From IMG/VR virus record IMGVR_UViG_3300030333_002778, positions 1-64,000 of that record: a stretch of 64,000 nt of DNA, one strand, 5' to 3'. The notes under the pieces are model-generated. The model ran no database searches, was not told the origin of the DNA, and saw only the letters and a list, made by a program, of their open reading frames with translations. The stretch is from a virus. Positions 53,301 to 60,456 of this stretch are shown here, one piece after another; position 1 is the stretch's first letter, and each line of letters opens with the position of its first letter. The position numbers and the translations under genes are program-made.

Positions 53301-56300
53301 ACCATATCCTAATATTAATGAATTAGCATCTCCGAGTACACTTATAGGCTGTTCTATAGATTTACCATCCTTTTTTAATCTTAATACCCAACCGTTTCCT
53401 TTACCTGCAATCTTACCTTTTATATCTTTTAGTTCTTTTTGCTTTGCAAATATTTCTCTTATACGGGTATTTTCTTTAGAAAAAGCGCTGATTCTAAGTT
53501 GTCCTAGATTTACAGTAGGATCAGAAGCTAAACGAATACTAATAACCATTTTAGTAGGATCATTAGATTTATAAAACTCATTATTAGGTTCTGGTCTTAA
53601 TATAATATCAGTCCCTACTCCTATATTAGGATCATTAATAGCCTGAAAATCAAATATTTCATTATTATTTCTAACATTAGAATCTTTTCTAATAACTAAT
53701 GCATTACCCTTTTTATCTGTAAGTATCTTAGGGCCCGCATTATCTTGTAATACAATTCTTTTACCTTCTCTTACTATATATCCACTGCTATTTAATCTAG
53801 GAGGATAGTAATATAATACTTGATATTTACGATCAAATTCTTTTCTGTTTTCTGTCAAAAGCTTATTCATAGCTTCTGTCATAGGAATCATTTTCAATGT
53901 AGATTTTGGTACAGGATTACCATTACTATCTACAACTGTAACAACTACAGCTTCATTGTGAGGACCTACACTTTCAAGACCATAACTCATAAATTGAGGA
54001 GTCATCGCAGTACCTTTAGTTTCTTTTAAAGTTTTTTCATCTAAAACAGTAGGATTAGATGTGGTAGTAGGAGTAGTTTTAGTTTCATCTGTCTTAGAAC
54101 TTTCTGCATTTTCTGCAGCCTTTCTCATTTTGTTCTTTTGTTTCTGCTGATTTAGTTGATCTTTCTCTTTATTTAGTATGTCTTTCTGCTCCTTATTCAT
54201 CTCCATATTCAGCTTTTCTATTCTATCTATTTCATCTTGCTTCTCTTTAGCTTCTTTTAGGGCTTGTTGTAAGGCTTCTTTATTTTTTAAAGACTGTTGT
54301 ATTTGTAACCACTCGTTCTTAATCTTTGTTGCTGCTTCTTGAAATCTAGCATTGTCAGGATGTTGTAACATCCATTGATCTATATCTTCCTCAGTTACTT
54401 TTTCTTTTACTATAAAATCTCTAAAATCTTGTATTAGTGCATCGGTTGCTGATTCAGCAGCTGCTTGCTCTATAGAAGGTTTAAGAACTTCATCGAGATC
54501 TTTTTTCTCCATAGTAGTTAACTCCTTTCCCGACTCTAGTTTATTTATATTTTGTATTTGTTTTAAAGCCATATCCCTTAGCGCTCTATATTGTGCTTGT
54601 CTATGTCTTTTTCTAAGTACATCTCCATTTTCTACCTCTTCTAAAAACTTCTCTTCTTCTTGGAATTGCTCTGGAGTTAATATCTCTGATGACTCACTCT
54701 TTAATTTATCAGAAACTACTTCTAATTCGCTTATGTAACCTTCTAACTCTTTTATTTGTTCCTGCATAGAGTTAATAAGCTTATCATTCTTTTCTCTTTC
54801 TGATTGAGGAGTATCTTTAAGATTATTATATTGCTCTAAACCTTCTTTATTTTCTATTAATTGCTCTAAAGCTAGTTTAGAAGCTTTAATCTGCATGATC
54901 AGATTATGTCTCATTTTTGTTTGAGCTCCTAGTTGTTTGTATTTTTCTTGAGAGTAGATATCTGATTCTAGATCTAATTCAACTTGTTCATTAATCTCAT
55001 TTATCAGATTTTGATATATTTGCACAGCCATTTGTTGCTGCGCTACTCTAGCAGAAATACCAGGACCATACTTGGCTCCAAAAGGACTTTTAAAATATTT
55101 ATTATAAGCAGTACTTGCTTGCTCTATTATACTTAGCATATCTGCTTTTACATCTTTTATTTGTTCTTGAGTAATACCAGCATCAGTAAGAATTTCTTCC
55201 ATGATCGGGTCTTCCATCATTTCTTTTAAAAGATCTCCATTATTAACTAGTTCATTATTCATAGCTAAATTAACTGCCAATAATCTTTGTAACTGCTTAA
55301 CCTTATAAGTATCTCCTTTTTCTTGAGCTTCTTTCATTTGCTCAGAAACATTAGCAAGCATTTCCATTCTTTTAGTAATAGCTTGTATCTTAGCCTGCTC
55401 TTGTTTTTTATAAGCTTTACGATTCATAAGACCTGCACCGGCTGTCATCACAGCACCTCCTGCAAATCCCATAATACTAGATGACCAAAATCCACCCTGA
55501 GTAGAATACTTTCTAAGACGACTAAGTAAACTATCATCTGTCATAGTATCTCTACCAACATCATCAAAACCTGCTAAAAGATCTCCTTGTAGAATACCTT
55601 CTTGCATAGCTATCCAGTTAATTTGCTCTTCTATAGCTTCTGTATAAGACCATAAACCAAACTTTGCTAAGGCTTTAGCTTTTGGCTTAATCCATTTACC
55701 TACTTTACCTAATCTTGTTTTTGGTATTACAGTTTTTGGGGCTTTTAATGTAGCATCTTGAGCCGTTCTAACAGCTGAAGAAGTAGCTCCTTTACCTCTA
55801 TATTTAGCACGACCAAACATTAAACCATATTGTGCAATATCAAAAAATGCATTAGTCCAATCCCATTTAAAAGTATGAGCTGCAGCATGAGATGAAATAT
55901 ATCTTGCAGCCGCATCAGCAAGAGCTGGATCATTTAAAGATATTCCAGACTCTTTTAAAAATTGTTGGCCTCCTTCTGATTCTAAAAACTCATCTAAATT
56001 TTTTTGATTTTGGAACCAAGCAAGATTCTTTTCATAAGATAGTAATCCAGTTTCCGCAGCTTCTCTATAATTCTCCATATATCTCATAGACACACCCCCT
56101 ACTACTGCTTTTGTCATCCAGTCTGTAGTTTTATTACTAAATAATTTTCTATCTAAAAACTTACCTGTATTTGCTATTCTTGAATACTTACTTGCTCTAG
56201 CAGCATTATTAACAGCTTTTAAAGGTCCCACACCTGCAAATTTACCGGCTTTTGTTACAGCCCATGCAGGAAAAAATAACGATAGAGCAGATCCTATCGA

Positions 56301-56834
56301 TACCATATTATTATACCACCAACCTGAGTCATTAGGTTGCCATGAAGAACCTGGATACATTTCATATATAGGGGTAACTTCTTTTGTCCATTCTCTTATT
56401 CCACCCCCTAAATCTGAAATAGCATTAGTAAAACCATCATTTATATCTAAATTTATTAAATCTAATAAAGATCCGAATCCTTCAATAGTACCCCCAACTA
56501 TTTCTCCTATTACAAATTGATTTAAAAAACTAGTAAATTGGTCCCAACCAGTTTGTCTACTAGCACGCATCATATCTATTTGAGATGGATCACTAACCCC
56601 AAAATCTACATCTGGCCAATCATAAAAATTAGTATTATATGTAACACCTTGATGCATAGAAGGATCCTGAAATCCTAAATCTACACCGTGGATATAATCC
56701 TGTAGACTTAAAGGATCTGCAGCTGCACTGGCTTTTTTAGGCCCACTTATTTTCTTCTCTGAATTTCTTTCAGGTAATTGTGTAATAGGGTCTATACCTT
56801 GAGTCTGTGTTTGTATAAAATCTTGTAATCCCAT
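41373..56834 (-). CDS. Giant virion polyprotein with crAss-type RNA polymerase
   Basis: A 5,153-aa protein. From the N-terminus: a hydrophobic segment near 450-470 (SSIMGFAGGAVMTAGAGLM); coiled coils up to about 1,000; a decayed zincin-like part near 1,570-1,680; the two-barrel RNA polymerase with catalytic DFDID at 2,977-2,981 (GADFDIDKMFLMFPEL); a second decayed zincin-like part near 3,760-3,860 (PEELSHFFIEALED); a PD-(D/E)XK nuclease-like part near 3,930-4,110 (GTQLHKTMEGI, IIHDFKTKM); and a C-terminal part with a hydrophobic stretch (IAFLMLLLILPGRI). The crAss-like vRNAP is packaged and injected to transcribe early genes. The 10 nt to the next gene upstream suggest co-transcription. There is no sign of a frameshift. 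Confidence 0.92.
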   Translation of the reverse strand: MGLQDFIQTQTQGIDPITQLPERNSEKKISGPKKASAAADPLSLQDYIHGVDLGFQDPSMHQGVTYNTNFYDWPDVDFGVSDPSQIDMMRASRQTGWDQFTSFLNQFVIGEIVGGTIEGFGSLLDLINLDINDGFTNAISDLGGGIREWTKEVTPIYEMYPGSSWQPNDSGWWYNNMVSIGSALSLFFPAWAVTKAGKFAGVGPLKAVNNAARASKYSRIANTGKFLDRKLFSNKTTDWMTKAVVGGVSMRYMENYREAAETGLLSYEKNLAWFQNQKNLDEFLESEGGQQFLKESGISLNDPALADAAARYISSHAAAHTFKWDWTNAFFDIAQYGLMFGRAKYRGKGATSSAVRTAQDATLKAPKTVIPKTRLGKVGKWIKPKAKALAKFGLWSYTEAIEEQINWIAMQEGILQGDLLAGFDDVGRDTMTDDSLLSRLRKYSTQGGFWSSSIMGFAGGAVMTAGAGLMNRKAYKKQEQAKIQAITKRMEMLANVSEQMKEAQEKGDTYKVKQLQRLLAVNLAMNNELVNNGDLLKEMMEDPIMEEILTDAGITQEQIKDVKADMLSIIEQASTAYNKYFKSPFGAKYGPGISARVAQQQMAVQIYQNLINEINEQVELDLESDIYSQEKYKQLGAQTKMRHNLIMQIKASKLALEQLIENKEGLEQYNNLKDTPQSEREKNDKLINSMQEQIKELEGYISELEVVSDKLKSESSEILTPEQFQEEEKFLEEVENGDVLRKRHRQAQYRALRDMALKQIQNINKLESGKELTTMEKKDLDEVLKPSIEQAAAESATDALIQDFRDFIVKEKVTEEDIDQWMLQHPDNARFQEAATKIKNEWLQIQQSLKNKEALQQALKEAKEKQDEIDRIEKLNMEMNKEQKDILNKEKDQLNQQKQKNKMRKAAENAESSKTDETKTTPTTTSNPTVLDEKTLKETKGTAMTPQFMSYGLESVGPHNEAVVVTVVDSNGNPVPKSTLKMIPMTEAMNKLLTENRKEFDRKYQVLYYYPPRLNSSGYIVREGKRIVLQDNAGPKILTDKKGNALVIRKDSNVRNNNEIFDFQAINDPNIGVGTDIILRPEPNNEFYKSNDPTKMVISIRLASDPTVNLGQLRISAFSKENTRIREIFAKQKELKDIKGKIAGKGNGWVLRLKKDGKSIEQPISVLGDANSLILGYGNKNEGVIIWQKNNMDFDISTFIEHGAIYAAIKRANGILTPVRLSTSNLSQEAADAVIEIILDYSLTPATIESEIKKIVNTVRTYSKNAPGLVFDNFEIVFPYKDKIIGLQYRAAGQNKRNNFLTALNGHNLSYNPEFFFVEYDKETGAVKKQGKNKYISSKTLDLSGKSIREALVEHLMSKKYNIQKARMEMMKDPFQSKLGSWNSYFEYLTDPNILPISTDIPANGSQQFYNSNIYVEPTEEKFKSNPKKVPDFLNKGPEFNQNSNLFGFDPQAQIDNKYSPSFDPSKMQNLDNFAREQMEKKNKKKEIIKKAPKKKPPTKSRDDIDTDFKLRQYEVNPESNLLLSEEEVQWFIDKFGEEGLEIAARVKYITLKDGRQAYGYYHQGMVTLAQFAKKGTAYWEAMRRIIDLHLTANEKSSLFKAAQQQWGIQNQQELETKLAESFMEYRITQENRGLIGTIAKFFKDIMTYIKKFLGMDLTLNEMFSDLSSRNYNKYTTKELRERSTVAYKLRQKPGYTNIQKNEIVDVITNKMREAYQKEYGDLWLEKLTDPKILVAKLEAARQNMERIGEQMTEAGIEQGEEWSKAALQENFYSQFDENNINVVSPGFRDLVVRNLTVFGVRFGFKESGKLIETQNAEIEEQIDISEENTSDIAASEEFETDLENAELETAQHIHGINFFERPRKATLSKDVKIELSLIQKNDGSRGGLLGEKSFYSFSEVYSYLKFALANTPQGDVMNRLELLAEDNKIAEVVLDRINNGSPAFKNKFITHMNDQLIDFEIPIIQDGMIKLVYANRNSFNRMIINDWIGNREVTTDLFNIQEGKQDTINESTAKEIFDLWSNLKFIVKEGDQQKEMNAHREVKKKYIEQMKKILDRTGILIPNEAYNSLYNNDEVFVRDLHKYMSGSNSYSHILAKLRKGISPFVAGDMEMGSLNKFAQLASNFKVDKALASFHSNGKNIYAINLNTFDSKRVLELRSKNTYESAINKYKQDTFYEDHLILDLIEKFDNVREKLSIVTLDSLKEAGYKGRSTSYKDLNPQQSLLTRWAFFTDRSQPFTKINIGTRSDKMQSMYMALPRIYPGSSHITWNGTSVNQANQFVDTAVDLLYPLALREYGRILKVQDQLFGDNKISRESMIQNYHYKNEPGDHMSDRKNANGLRFIIFPTLNNIDFYTELGMLRDSNTASQEQMSNAVKEIKNKLREYVIQNITETLNKFEKEGIVSKNEKDNTYKNILLPPKSLQGKTINTNIMPALVEFAINDIVYLPHIYTMMMGDPAFYKADNTGNIFIDAGKRNYAGITPGFDPVIGKYGMSNTISHSIFKDVYKKDPTLVENIRKALKEAGSKKADQIADQFANLNKTDAQSFSTIEFYKSYLESQGKWIPEKHGVYYEKYWSKGKLGNKESKKLLFDPLKTFYWGDRIVEDNNGRKTLVWEQIKHSVYPLLREMTENEKDSSESVTINNLRQRMEAVGKYSGLKKIDMVSFESAVKTGAVGISNPTTQEQLKDIVVTELDTRNLRSPQVVDFKAKKQLYGTQFGKLITANIESNFNYTLNGISIKGDQIRDLYDSAFAEKIKRSHDGLVKEMGWQEFKERYENRDEIKGAAEFNQYYEDQKKFLLKVRGILENSLNERELEDNYYLILNIDEIIDNIETRYDFQAPLSFPTFAKTFESILNNLYKNRVLRQKTKGMGAIQIAQYGHKLSDELTIKPTKNGGFVAQIKLPYQLGAKYNLPAGVVTEEYLAKNNITREALTSIGYRIPTQLKVSMMALEIVEVLPENAGGIVILPTEVVNKMGADFDIDKMFLMFPELTNNGEKISAFDYVKYKEKQNFDGVSTKALDNLIYDINYTILTSKNHVEEVMNPLDTDVYVNLINKYERLGIIPTMSRLNLFSTSGQMYLEEVNKQAAALIGAFSNHSVGSALSQSTDMTIKPEYSINIRANNISSHVDLTKIKGFDGEYILNYIAAHQSESLDNAKNLRIGRAGVTLFNHGVIAILNRAGFNVETALDFINQPIIRKLEQNVKNAPAFTNHAQIARTTAEQLGQLDYYNNINRKNLIEFTPTASYLNDTGLQADLSNEADLKKQIQILSDFMRYLKVAKDVSKSNRYLSPDGIKRFSRLSYLEQFMDNVDYIQSSKSAIEITKIPKRVQSYITYGIESANEFTSFFIPFNKNGFIELKRNIAQLTGQEDGILSPQNIDTINSLGLYFSVIKPDSPMRGLFYTKSGEVRTKSLENVLFKYQKSLASRLAKIKKKHDLFNDPFLGLLYAHPDNLSSDKFIQLIAFNNSVKLDPSERSEITDRWAELLLDPREDVANLAKSLISYSIVTSGLMKGPNSFVDLVPVSYWKSSGLTNYFRTEANSMWNDQYFLNATHQIIRNMFTDPGFLKIADKKVLHRTPQLIKAHNLKANQHYLHKSQNPNLIIEGAVPNSNEFVHYFRSYNAGKWRLYKFLAASETNSGNLNGAIYQEIPPLGERYRFVEMYAQERYESIHPANKTEQNTQPQTNMFDSGSITSRNNTLEYRLSPEMKESALKDLDNYLIGFAEKHFGVKAVTINNLKKKLGVDAVGAADMLNRIMYLDQNRDRYTVPEELSHFFIEALEDKPTVQRLLALASKTDLYGQVVKDYEKLYTEDYQFQKETAGKILAEYIVNEQQVREKYKGFIGTLRKIWDQIKALFTRNQEAKDELRQQLDNVFGPMASRILNGDITGLNIDNLGVEKYYALNNQKQNFSQMINESNRIQDPTTENNFYELDGIKLNRTTSFIEAFSKPFASKEIAEKVAAANRRAGNPFNTSEKVEKLWEFLKDGVGTQLHKTMEGIVNNLTDKQIIDSLNLDTSSKAAINKNLPKLRAWVRSKITAGSRLYTETKVADKSDIIGGQVDIIEVTSTGKRIIHDFKTKMKGKFLTLESQLPSFTGPLATIPNNLLNQYRLQLSLYRYIIQNKGIKIDEMNIVGLEADVTINKAGEVIMTSVDLLNPASPVASKLKKLKPIKNKTLKNMFNFLNPNNERAQAEANKETDRISQIFETAKNNLKKKIASLQRQKDAKEYVTGLKDLLGKLDEIGEKEGLILFMRRANADIDAAYNKLRELETTSSVNIPELNKVLKFVQTYDMLDEISLAAPLLANEGYEQEINEIVAPAIYKRQKVYELYKALGRPLLANFLSDYISDPRIENKEEFIQNELVKAGRDISLLARWLDAMGDSKDSVLAAVDKLVKEQVYKTHEQEQKFLYGTGKEDIGLYERIKKLEAFQTSKGVGTNSFRELYDFMLEKTKDGKLTGRILNQHTYEWYEKKRKFVRDSIQNGTNLSSKDTWSNFFKNNPIEYSEQYKKLQALPEGDQRKIFYNYFIENFKYANTLLEQQYRRGTEETGFFLPSIRASKAELLLESDKKLKRTAKETLIDYFTVGDDQTSYGEIVSKTGEPLSYVPTHYTLKIGTGENFDLTPEEVSYDLGSSLRQFFTMANNYNNMQTIINELEMTKELLKHRQVRKLSGKGMPIVDKVTGEEITYSGEISRSYDRFNDYLDMIVYQKKKKKGSTIKTLGGGTRQITDTKLVDLAINYNALRVLALNPHVGLSNAGFGMLLNWVEAFAGQYLNLKTYGKSTAKYNLSLPGIINDVASRRPTSKLGMLLENFDVLSNFNEAGQRIDHKNFFIRSLNPGAIYFMMSAGEHRIQSQLFIAQMMNMQFKLSSGKYINLWDAYKVKDKRLVLNPEVAEQFTHRDKTDFIERVKAVYQRMHGIYNSSDRAALQQYAMGRAAMQFRKWLRPGAMRRFEGIEKVIYDAKSPYKKADYNERLMSEVEGNYVTAAKFIVTMFKEARQLNFEFGKRYKELPTWQKANLKRALGEIAFLMLLLILPGRIRGDKEDDELSRAEWQALYTIKRVESELLFYLPTTAFFDILRTPMAGMSGLEALYKFFSQGTSDLTSVLTGGDFERYKRKTRGYDKGDAKISKYFKRILPFKEWNTHPGDKIKFFDLK

Positions 56835-56843
56835 ATTTTATTT

Positions 56844-59800
56844 CTATTTTTTGATCCAGTTTGGATGTACTATACTTGTATTAAAAAGATTATCTTTATT
56901 GTATCCGAATTCTCCTATAGAGAAATGCCACCATTCTTTTGGATTTTGTAGTAATGGTTCATATGTATATATCTCTCCAAAAGGATTATCTTGATATCCT
57001 AAGTCTTCTTGTCTTGTTTTGAATAAAGGATCGCTAGTAGGGAACGTATCTGTACCATACATTCCTCCTCTAGTAGCCTCTCGAGAACCTGCTTGTGATA
57101 AAGATTTTAATACTACTCCTGCTATTATACCTTTAATATCACCTAGATTTCCAAAGTTATTTCCTATTTCTTCAAGATCAGTAAGAGTAGATAGCATTGT
57201 ACCATTTTTATCAAATATTGCCATATCATAATGACCAGGCTCTTGAGAAATATCAAATGCTTGTCCTATTACATGGAATCCTTTATTACCTTCTGCAACA
57301 TAAGGACCTACTTTACCCCCATCAATCCATTCTTGATGTGCTTGTTGTTGTCCTGTATAAGATCTAGATATATCAGAAATAGGTATTCTAAATCCACCTG
57401 CTCCTCCAGATACAAAGCCTAATTGTAATTCTCCACTTTCTATTAATTCTCCTACATTTTGATTTAAATAAGTGTCACCTGATGTATAAGGTAATTTAAA
57501 ACTTTTTAAGACATCAAATATACCATAAAGATTTCCATTTTTATCAGATCTATCAAAGAAATTTACTTGCTGTCCATCTACTATTTGAGATGATCCTAAA
57601 ACTCTATTAACCTCATCAAAAGATAACTTCATTATTTCAGCTAATGGTTTCTTTATATTTACATTTGAATCTATAACATTATTTCCGCTTGCCATTCCAA
57701 ACCCTATATCATATAAGTTATGAGTTTGCCAATGTTCATCACTATAAACTGTTTGTCCTTTTTTAGCAAGGAATCCAAACTCACTTCCAAATGAATCTTG
57801 TACATCAAACACCATTTCATTTGCAGTAACTGGTTTATTAGGTTGTCCCTGAGGTACAATATCCCAACTTTCTGCATCTATTCCTCGATTAATTGCATTC
57901 TTTTTATCTTTCTTTAACCAGTAACTAGCTTCATTTATTCTTGAAGGATCATTAAACATTAATATATTACCTAATTGAACTATTTCATCTCCATTGAACA
58001 TTGTTGTTCCATCTGCATATACAGGCTGGCCATTTTCATAATCAATTATAGTACCTTTTGTAGGTACAAATATATTATTTCCTACACTTAATGCTTCTCC
58101 ATCAGGTCCTTCTTTAAAGTAATATAGTCCTACTGGTACACCATCTGACCTTAAAGTATTACTTGGTATTATATTACCTGGTATTTCTCTTGCTTTAGAT
58201 TGGTCTAAATAAGCAAGGAAATTACTATTATTTACCATTTGTTGGTTTGTACTCAATTCTATTTGCTTATTATTATCATCTTTACCATAATTTAAATGTA
58301 AATTTTGATATTGAGGAGTAGCTGCAGTGTATATTCTTAAGTTAGGTTTATCTGCATCACCAGTAGGTAGGTTTAATTCAACTGCATATCCATCAAATGC
58401 TCCTATAGGCGTTGAAGAGTAATGTAAGATAACATTCTTTCCTATTCTATAATCATCTTCATATGTTTTATTTGCAGCGGTTGGAGATTGACCCCATTGA
58501 TAATCTTCCATTAATTCTAACACTTGTTGAGAATTTAGTGTAGTACCATCTTCTAATACCCATGGATGATCTTCTTCACCAAATAATATTTGTGTATATG
58601 TTTTAGCCTCTTCTGCATCTACATCAGCAAATCCAGTACCTTTATATTGATTATTATTATAATTTCTACCATTAAAAGGTTTTGTATCTCCAACTATTTG
58701 TGTCATTTCACTATAAATAGGAGCAGCATTACCTGGACCTATCCATTGGAAATATCCATCCCACTGTGTTAATACTTGTTCATAATTATCAGCTGTACCT
58801 GCCATATTATATAATTTTTGCATATCTCCTACTCCCGCAATAGGATCTCCATCTTCATCAAATTGTAAGAAAGTAAATCCATTTTGCATAAACGCATCTC
58901 TATCAGCAGCATTATTATAATCATACCACACACCATTAAGACTAACCTGTGAAGCAAAACCATTCTCATCCATACTAGCTGGGTTAGCTTCTATATCTAA
59001 ATTACTAGCAGCTTGTTGGAATAAATTCATAAGAGAGAATTCATAATTCTTCATTTTACTTTCAGCCAATAATATTTGATTATCTAAAGTTTCTCTTAAT
59101 TTAGAATCAAGATTACCACTTCTTTCTAGATTTGCTTTTCTATTTAAAAGATCTAAATATTGAACTTTAAGATTTTTAACTTCTTGTGCAAAATAACTAC
59201 TTTGCCATTGAGGTTCTTGTTCAGATATTACTACTCGTTCTGGTTTTGATGTAGCTTCTTCACCATTCCATGTCCATATATTTTCTAAAATAGGTTTTCC
59301 AACTGTCATGTTCACTGATCCTACAGTACTCTTTTCAAAGTTTATATCTTTAACATCTGGTCCAGTATTACCTGGAGTAGTATTTCCTCCTTTTGTAGAT
59401 GTTATATCAAAAGTAAGATCTGATTCTAAGAATCTTTCAGCCATTCTTCCTAATAAACCAGCTCTAGCATATGATAAAGCAGCATTAGTAGGTTGACCAT
59501 TTTGATCTAGTAATGGATTCTCTTCTAGTACTCCATCTATTAATTCTTGTGCATTTTCTTGATCTCCATAAAGATTTTTCAAATATGTCATTGCATAATC
59601 ATTAACAGAGCTTATATAATCTTCTTCAGTATTATACCATTCAGGAGAAAGCATTAAATTTAATTCATTTCTAAATCCAGAATTAAGTGCAGACATATTA
59701 TTCATAGTTGCTGTTCCTGCAGTATGATATAATCTAGCTCTATTAATAGAATTATTTTTAGTTTTTATTACTTGTCCTGAAGTTTCAGAATCAGGATCCA

Positions 59801-60449
59801 TATCAATAACATCTGTTTCTGTAAGTTCTTTTTGTAGATCTTTAAAGATAGCATCTATTTCTGAATCTTGATCTACATTAGGATGTAAACCTGAATATAC
59901 AAATGGATTAAATGTTTGTTGACCTGTAGCATCATTATACGACATATGATCCTCATAGTTTATTGAACCATCAGAACCAACTCCTTCTTGTATCCATGTA
60001 TTAAAGTTACCCGGATCTAAAAAAGGATTAAATATTTCATCATAATCTCCTGCTGTTCTGGCTTCATTCTGTGCTTTAATATACTCACTAACATTTGCTG
60101 TATTAGTTTTAATTTGGTATAGATTTCCAAATTTCATATCTTTATCTACTTGTCTAGCTATTGTTTTTAATTCTGGAATCATAGCATAGTAGTTTCCATT
60201 GTATTGATTGTACAGATCGTCTAATTGGGTAGTAACGTTTTCTCTATATTCTTTTAGATATTTTTTTTCTGCTGGGTGATATGCTTGTATACCCATGATT
60301 GAATCTTGGGTAGCATTAAATAATAATTCTCCCTGATTATCTCTTTTCTTTTGTTGTCCCGCCATCGTTGCCAATTCTTGAAATGGTAAAGGAACGTAAG
60401 TATTTATTACGTTCTGTTTAGCCGGACTCATGTATTCATTTATAGCCAT
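56844..60449 (-). CDS. Large putative virion cargo protein (1,201 aa)
   Basis: A 1,201-aa protein starting MAINEYMSPAKQNVINTYVP, then LPFQELATMAGQQKKRDNQG, a pattern I recall from large proteins encoded beside the vRNAP in crAss-like phages. It is rich in Asn, Gln and Asp, with a helical N-terminal third and a beta-rich middle and end (for example QLGFVSGGAGGFRIPISD). No enzyme motif is seen. Its place, 10 nt upstream of the polyprotein gene, fits a cargo or ejection protein of the crAss-like capsid. That role is by analogy. Confidence 0.75.
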   Translation of the reverse strand: MAINEYMSPAKQNVINTYVPLPFQELATMAGQQKKRDNQGELLFNATQDSIMGIQAYHPAEKKYLKEYRENVTTQLDDLYNQYNGNYYAMIPELKTIARQVDKDMKFGNLYQIKTNTANVSEYIKAQNEARTAGDYDEIFNPFLDPGNFNTWIQEGVGSDGSINYEDHMSYNDATGQQTFNPFVYSGLHPNVDQDSEIDAIFKDLQKELTETDVIDMDPDSETSGQVIKTKNNSINRARLYHTAGTATMNNMSALNSGFRNELNLMLSPEWYNTEEDYISSVNDYAMTYLKNLYGDQENAQELIDGVLEENPLLDQNGQPTNAALSYARAGLLGRMAERFLESDLTFDITSTKGGNTTPGNTGPDVKDINFEKSTVGSVNMTVGKPILENIWTWNGEEATSKPERVVISEQEPQWQSSYFAQEVKNLKVQYLDLLNRKANLERSGNLDSKLRETLDNQILLAESKMKNYEFSLMNLFQQAASNLDIEANPASMDENGFASQVSLNGVWYDYNNAADRDAFMQNGFTFLQFDEDGDPIAGVGDMQKLYNMAGTADNYEQVLTQWDGYFQWIGPGNAAPIYSEMTQIVGDTKPFNGRNYNNNQYKGTGFADVDAEEAKTYTQILFGEEDHPWVLEDGTTLNSQQVLELMEDYQWGQSPTAANKTYEDDYRIGKNVILHYSSTPIGAFDGYAVELNLPTGDADKPNLRIYTAATPQYQNLHLNYGKDDNNKQIELSTNQQMVNNSNFLAYLDQSKAREIPGNIIPSNTLRSDGVPVGLYYFKEGPDGEALSVGNNIFVPTKGTIIDYENGQPVYADGTTMFNGDEIVQLGNILMFNDPSRINEASYWLKKDKKNAINRGIDAESWDIVPQGQPNKPVTANEMVFDVQDSFGSEFGFLAKKGQTVYSDEHWQTHNLYDIGFGMASGNNVIDSNVNIKKPLAEIMKLSFDEVNRVLGSSQIVDGQQVNFFDRSDKNGNLYGIFDVLKSFKLPYTSGDTYLNQNVGELIESGELQLGFVSGGAGGFRIPISDISRSYTGQQQAHQEWIDGGKVGPYVAEGNKGFHVIGQAFDISQEPGHYDMAIFDKNGTMLSTLTDLEEIGNNFGNLGDIKGIIAGVVLKSLSQAGSREATRGGMYGTDTFPTSDPLFKTRQEDLGYQDNPFGEIYTYEPLLQNPKEWWHFSIGEFGYNKDNLFNTSIVHPNWIKK

Positions 60450-60456
60450 ATCTTAT

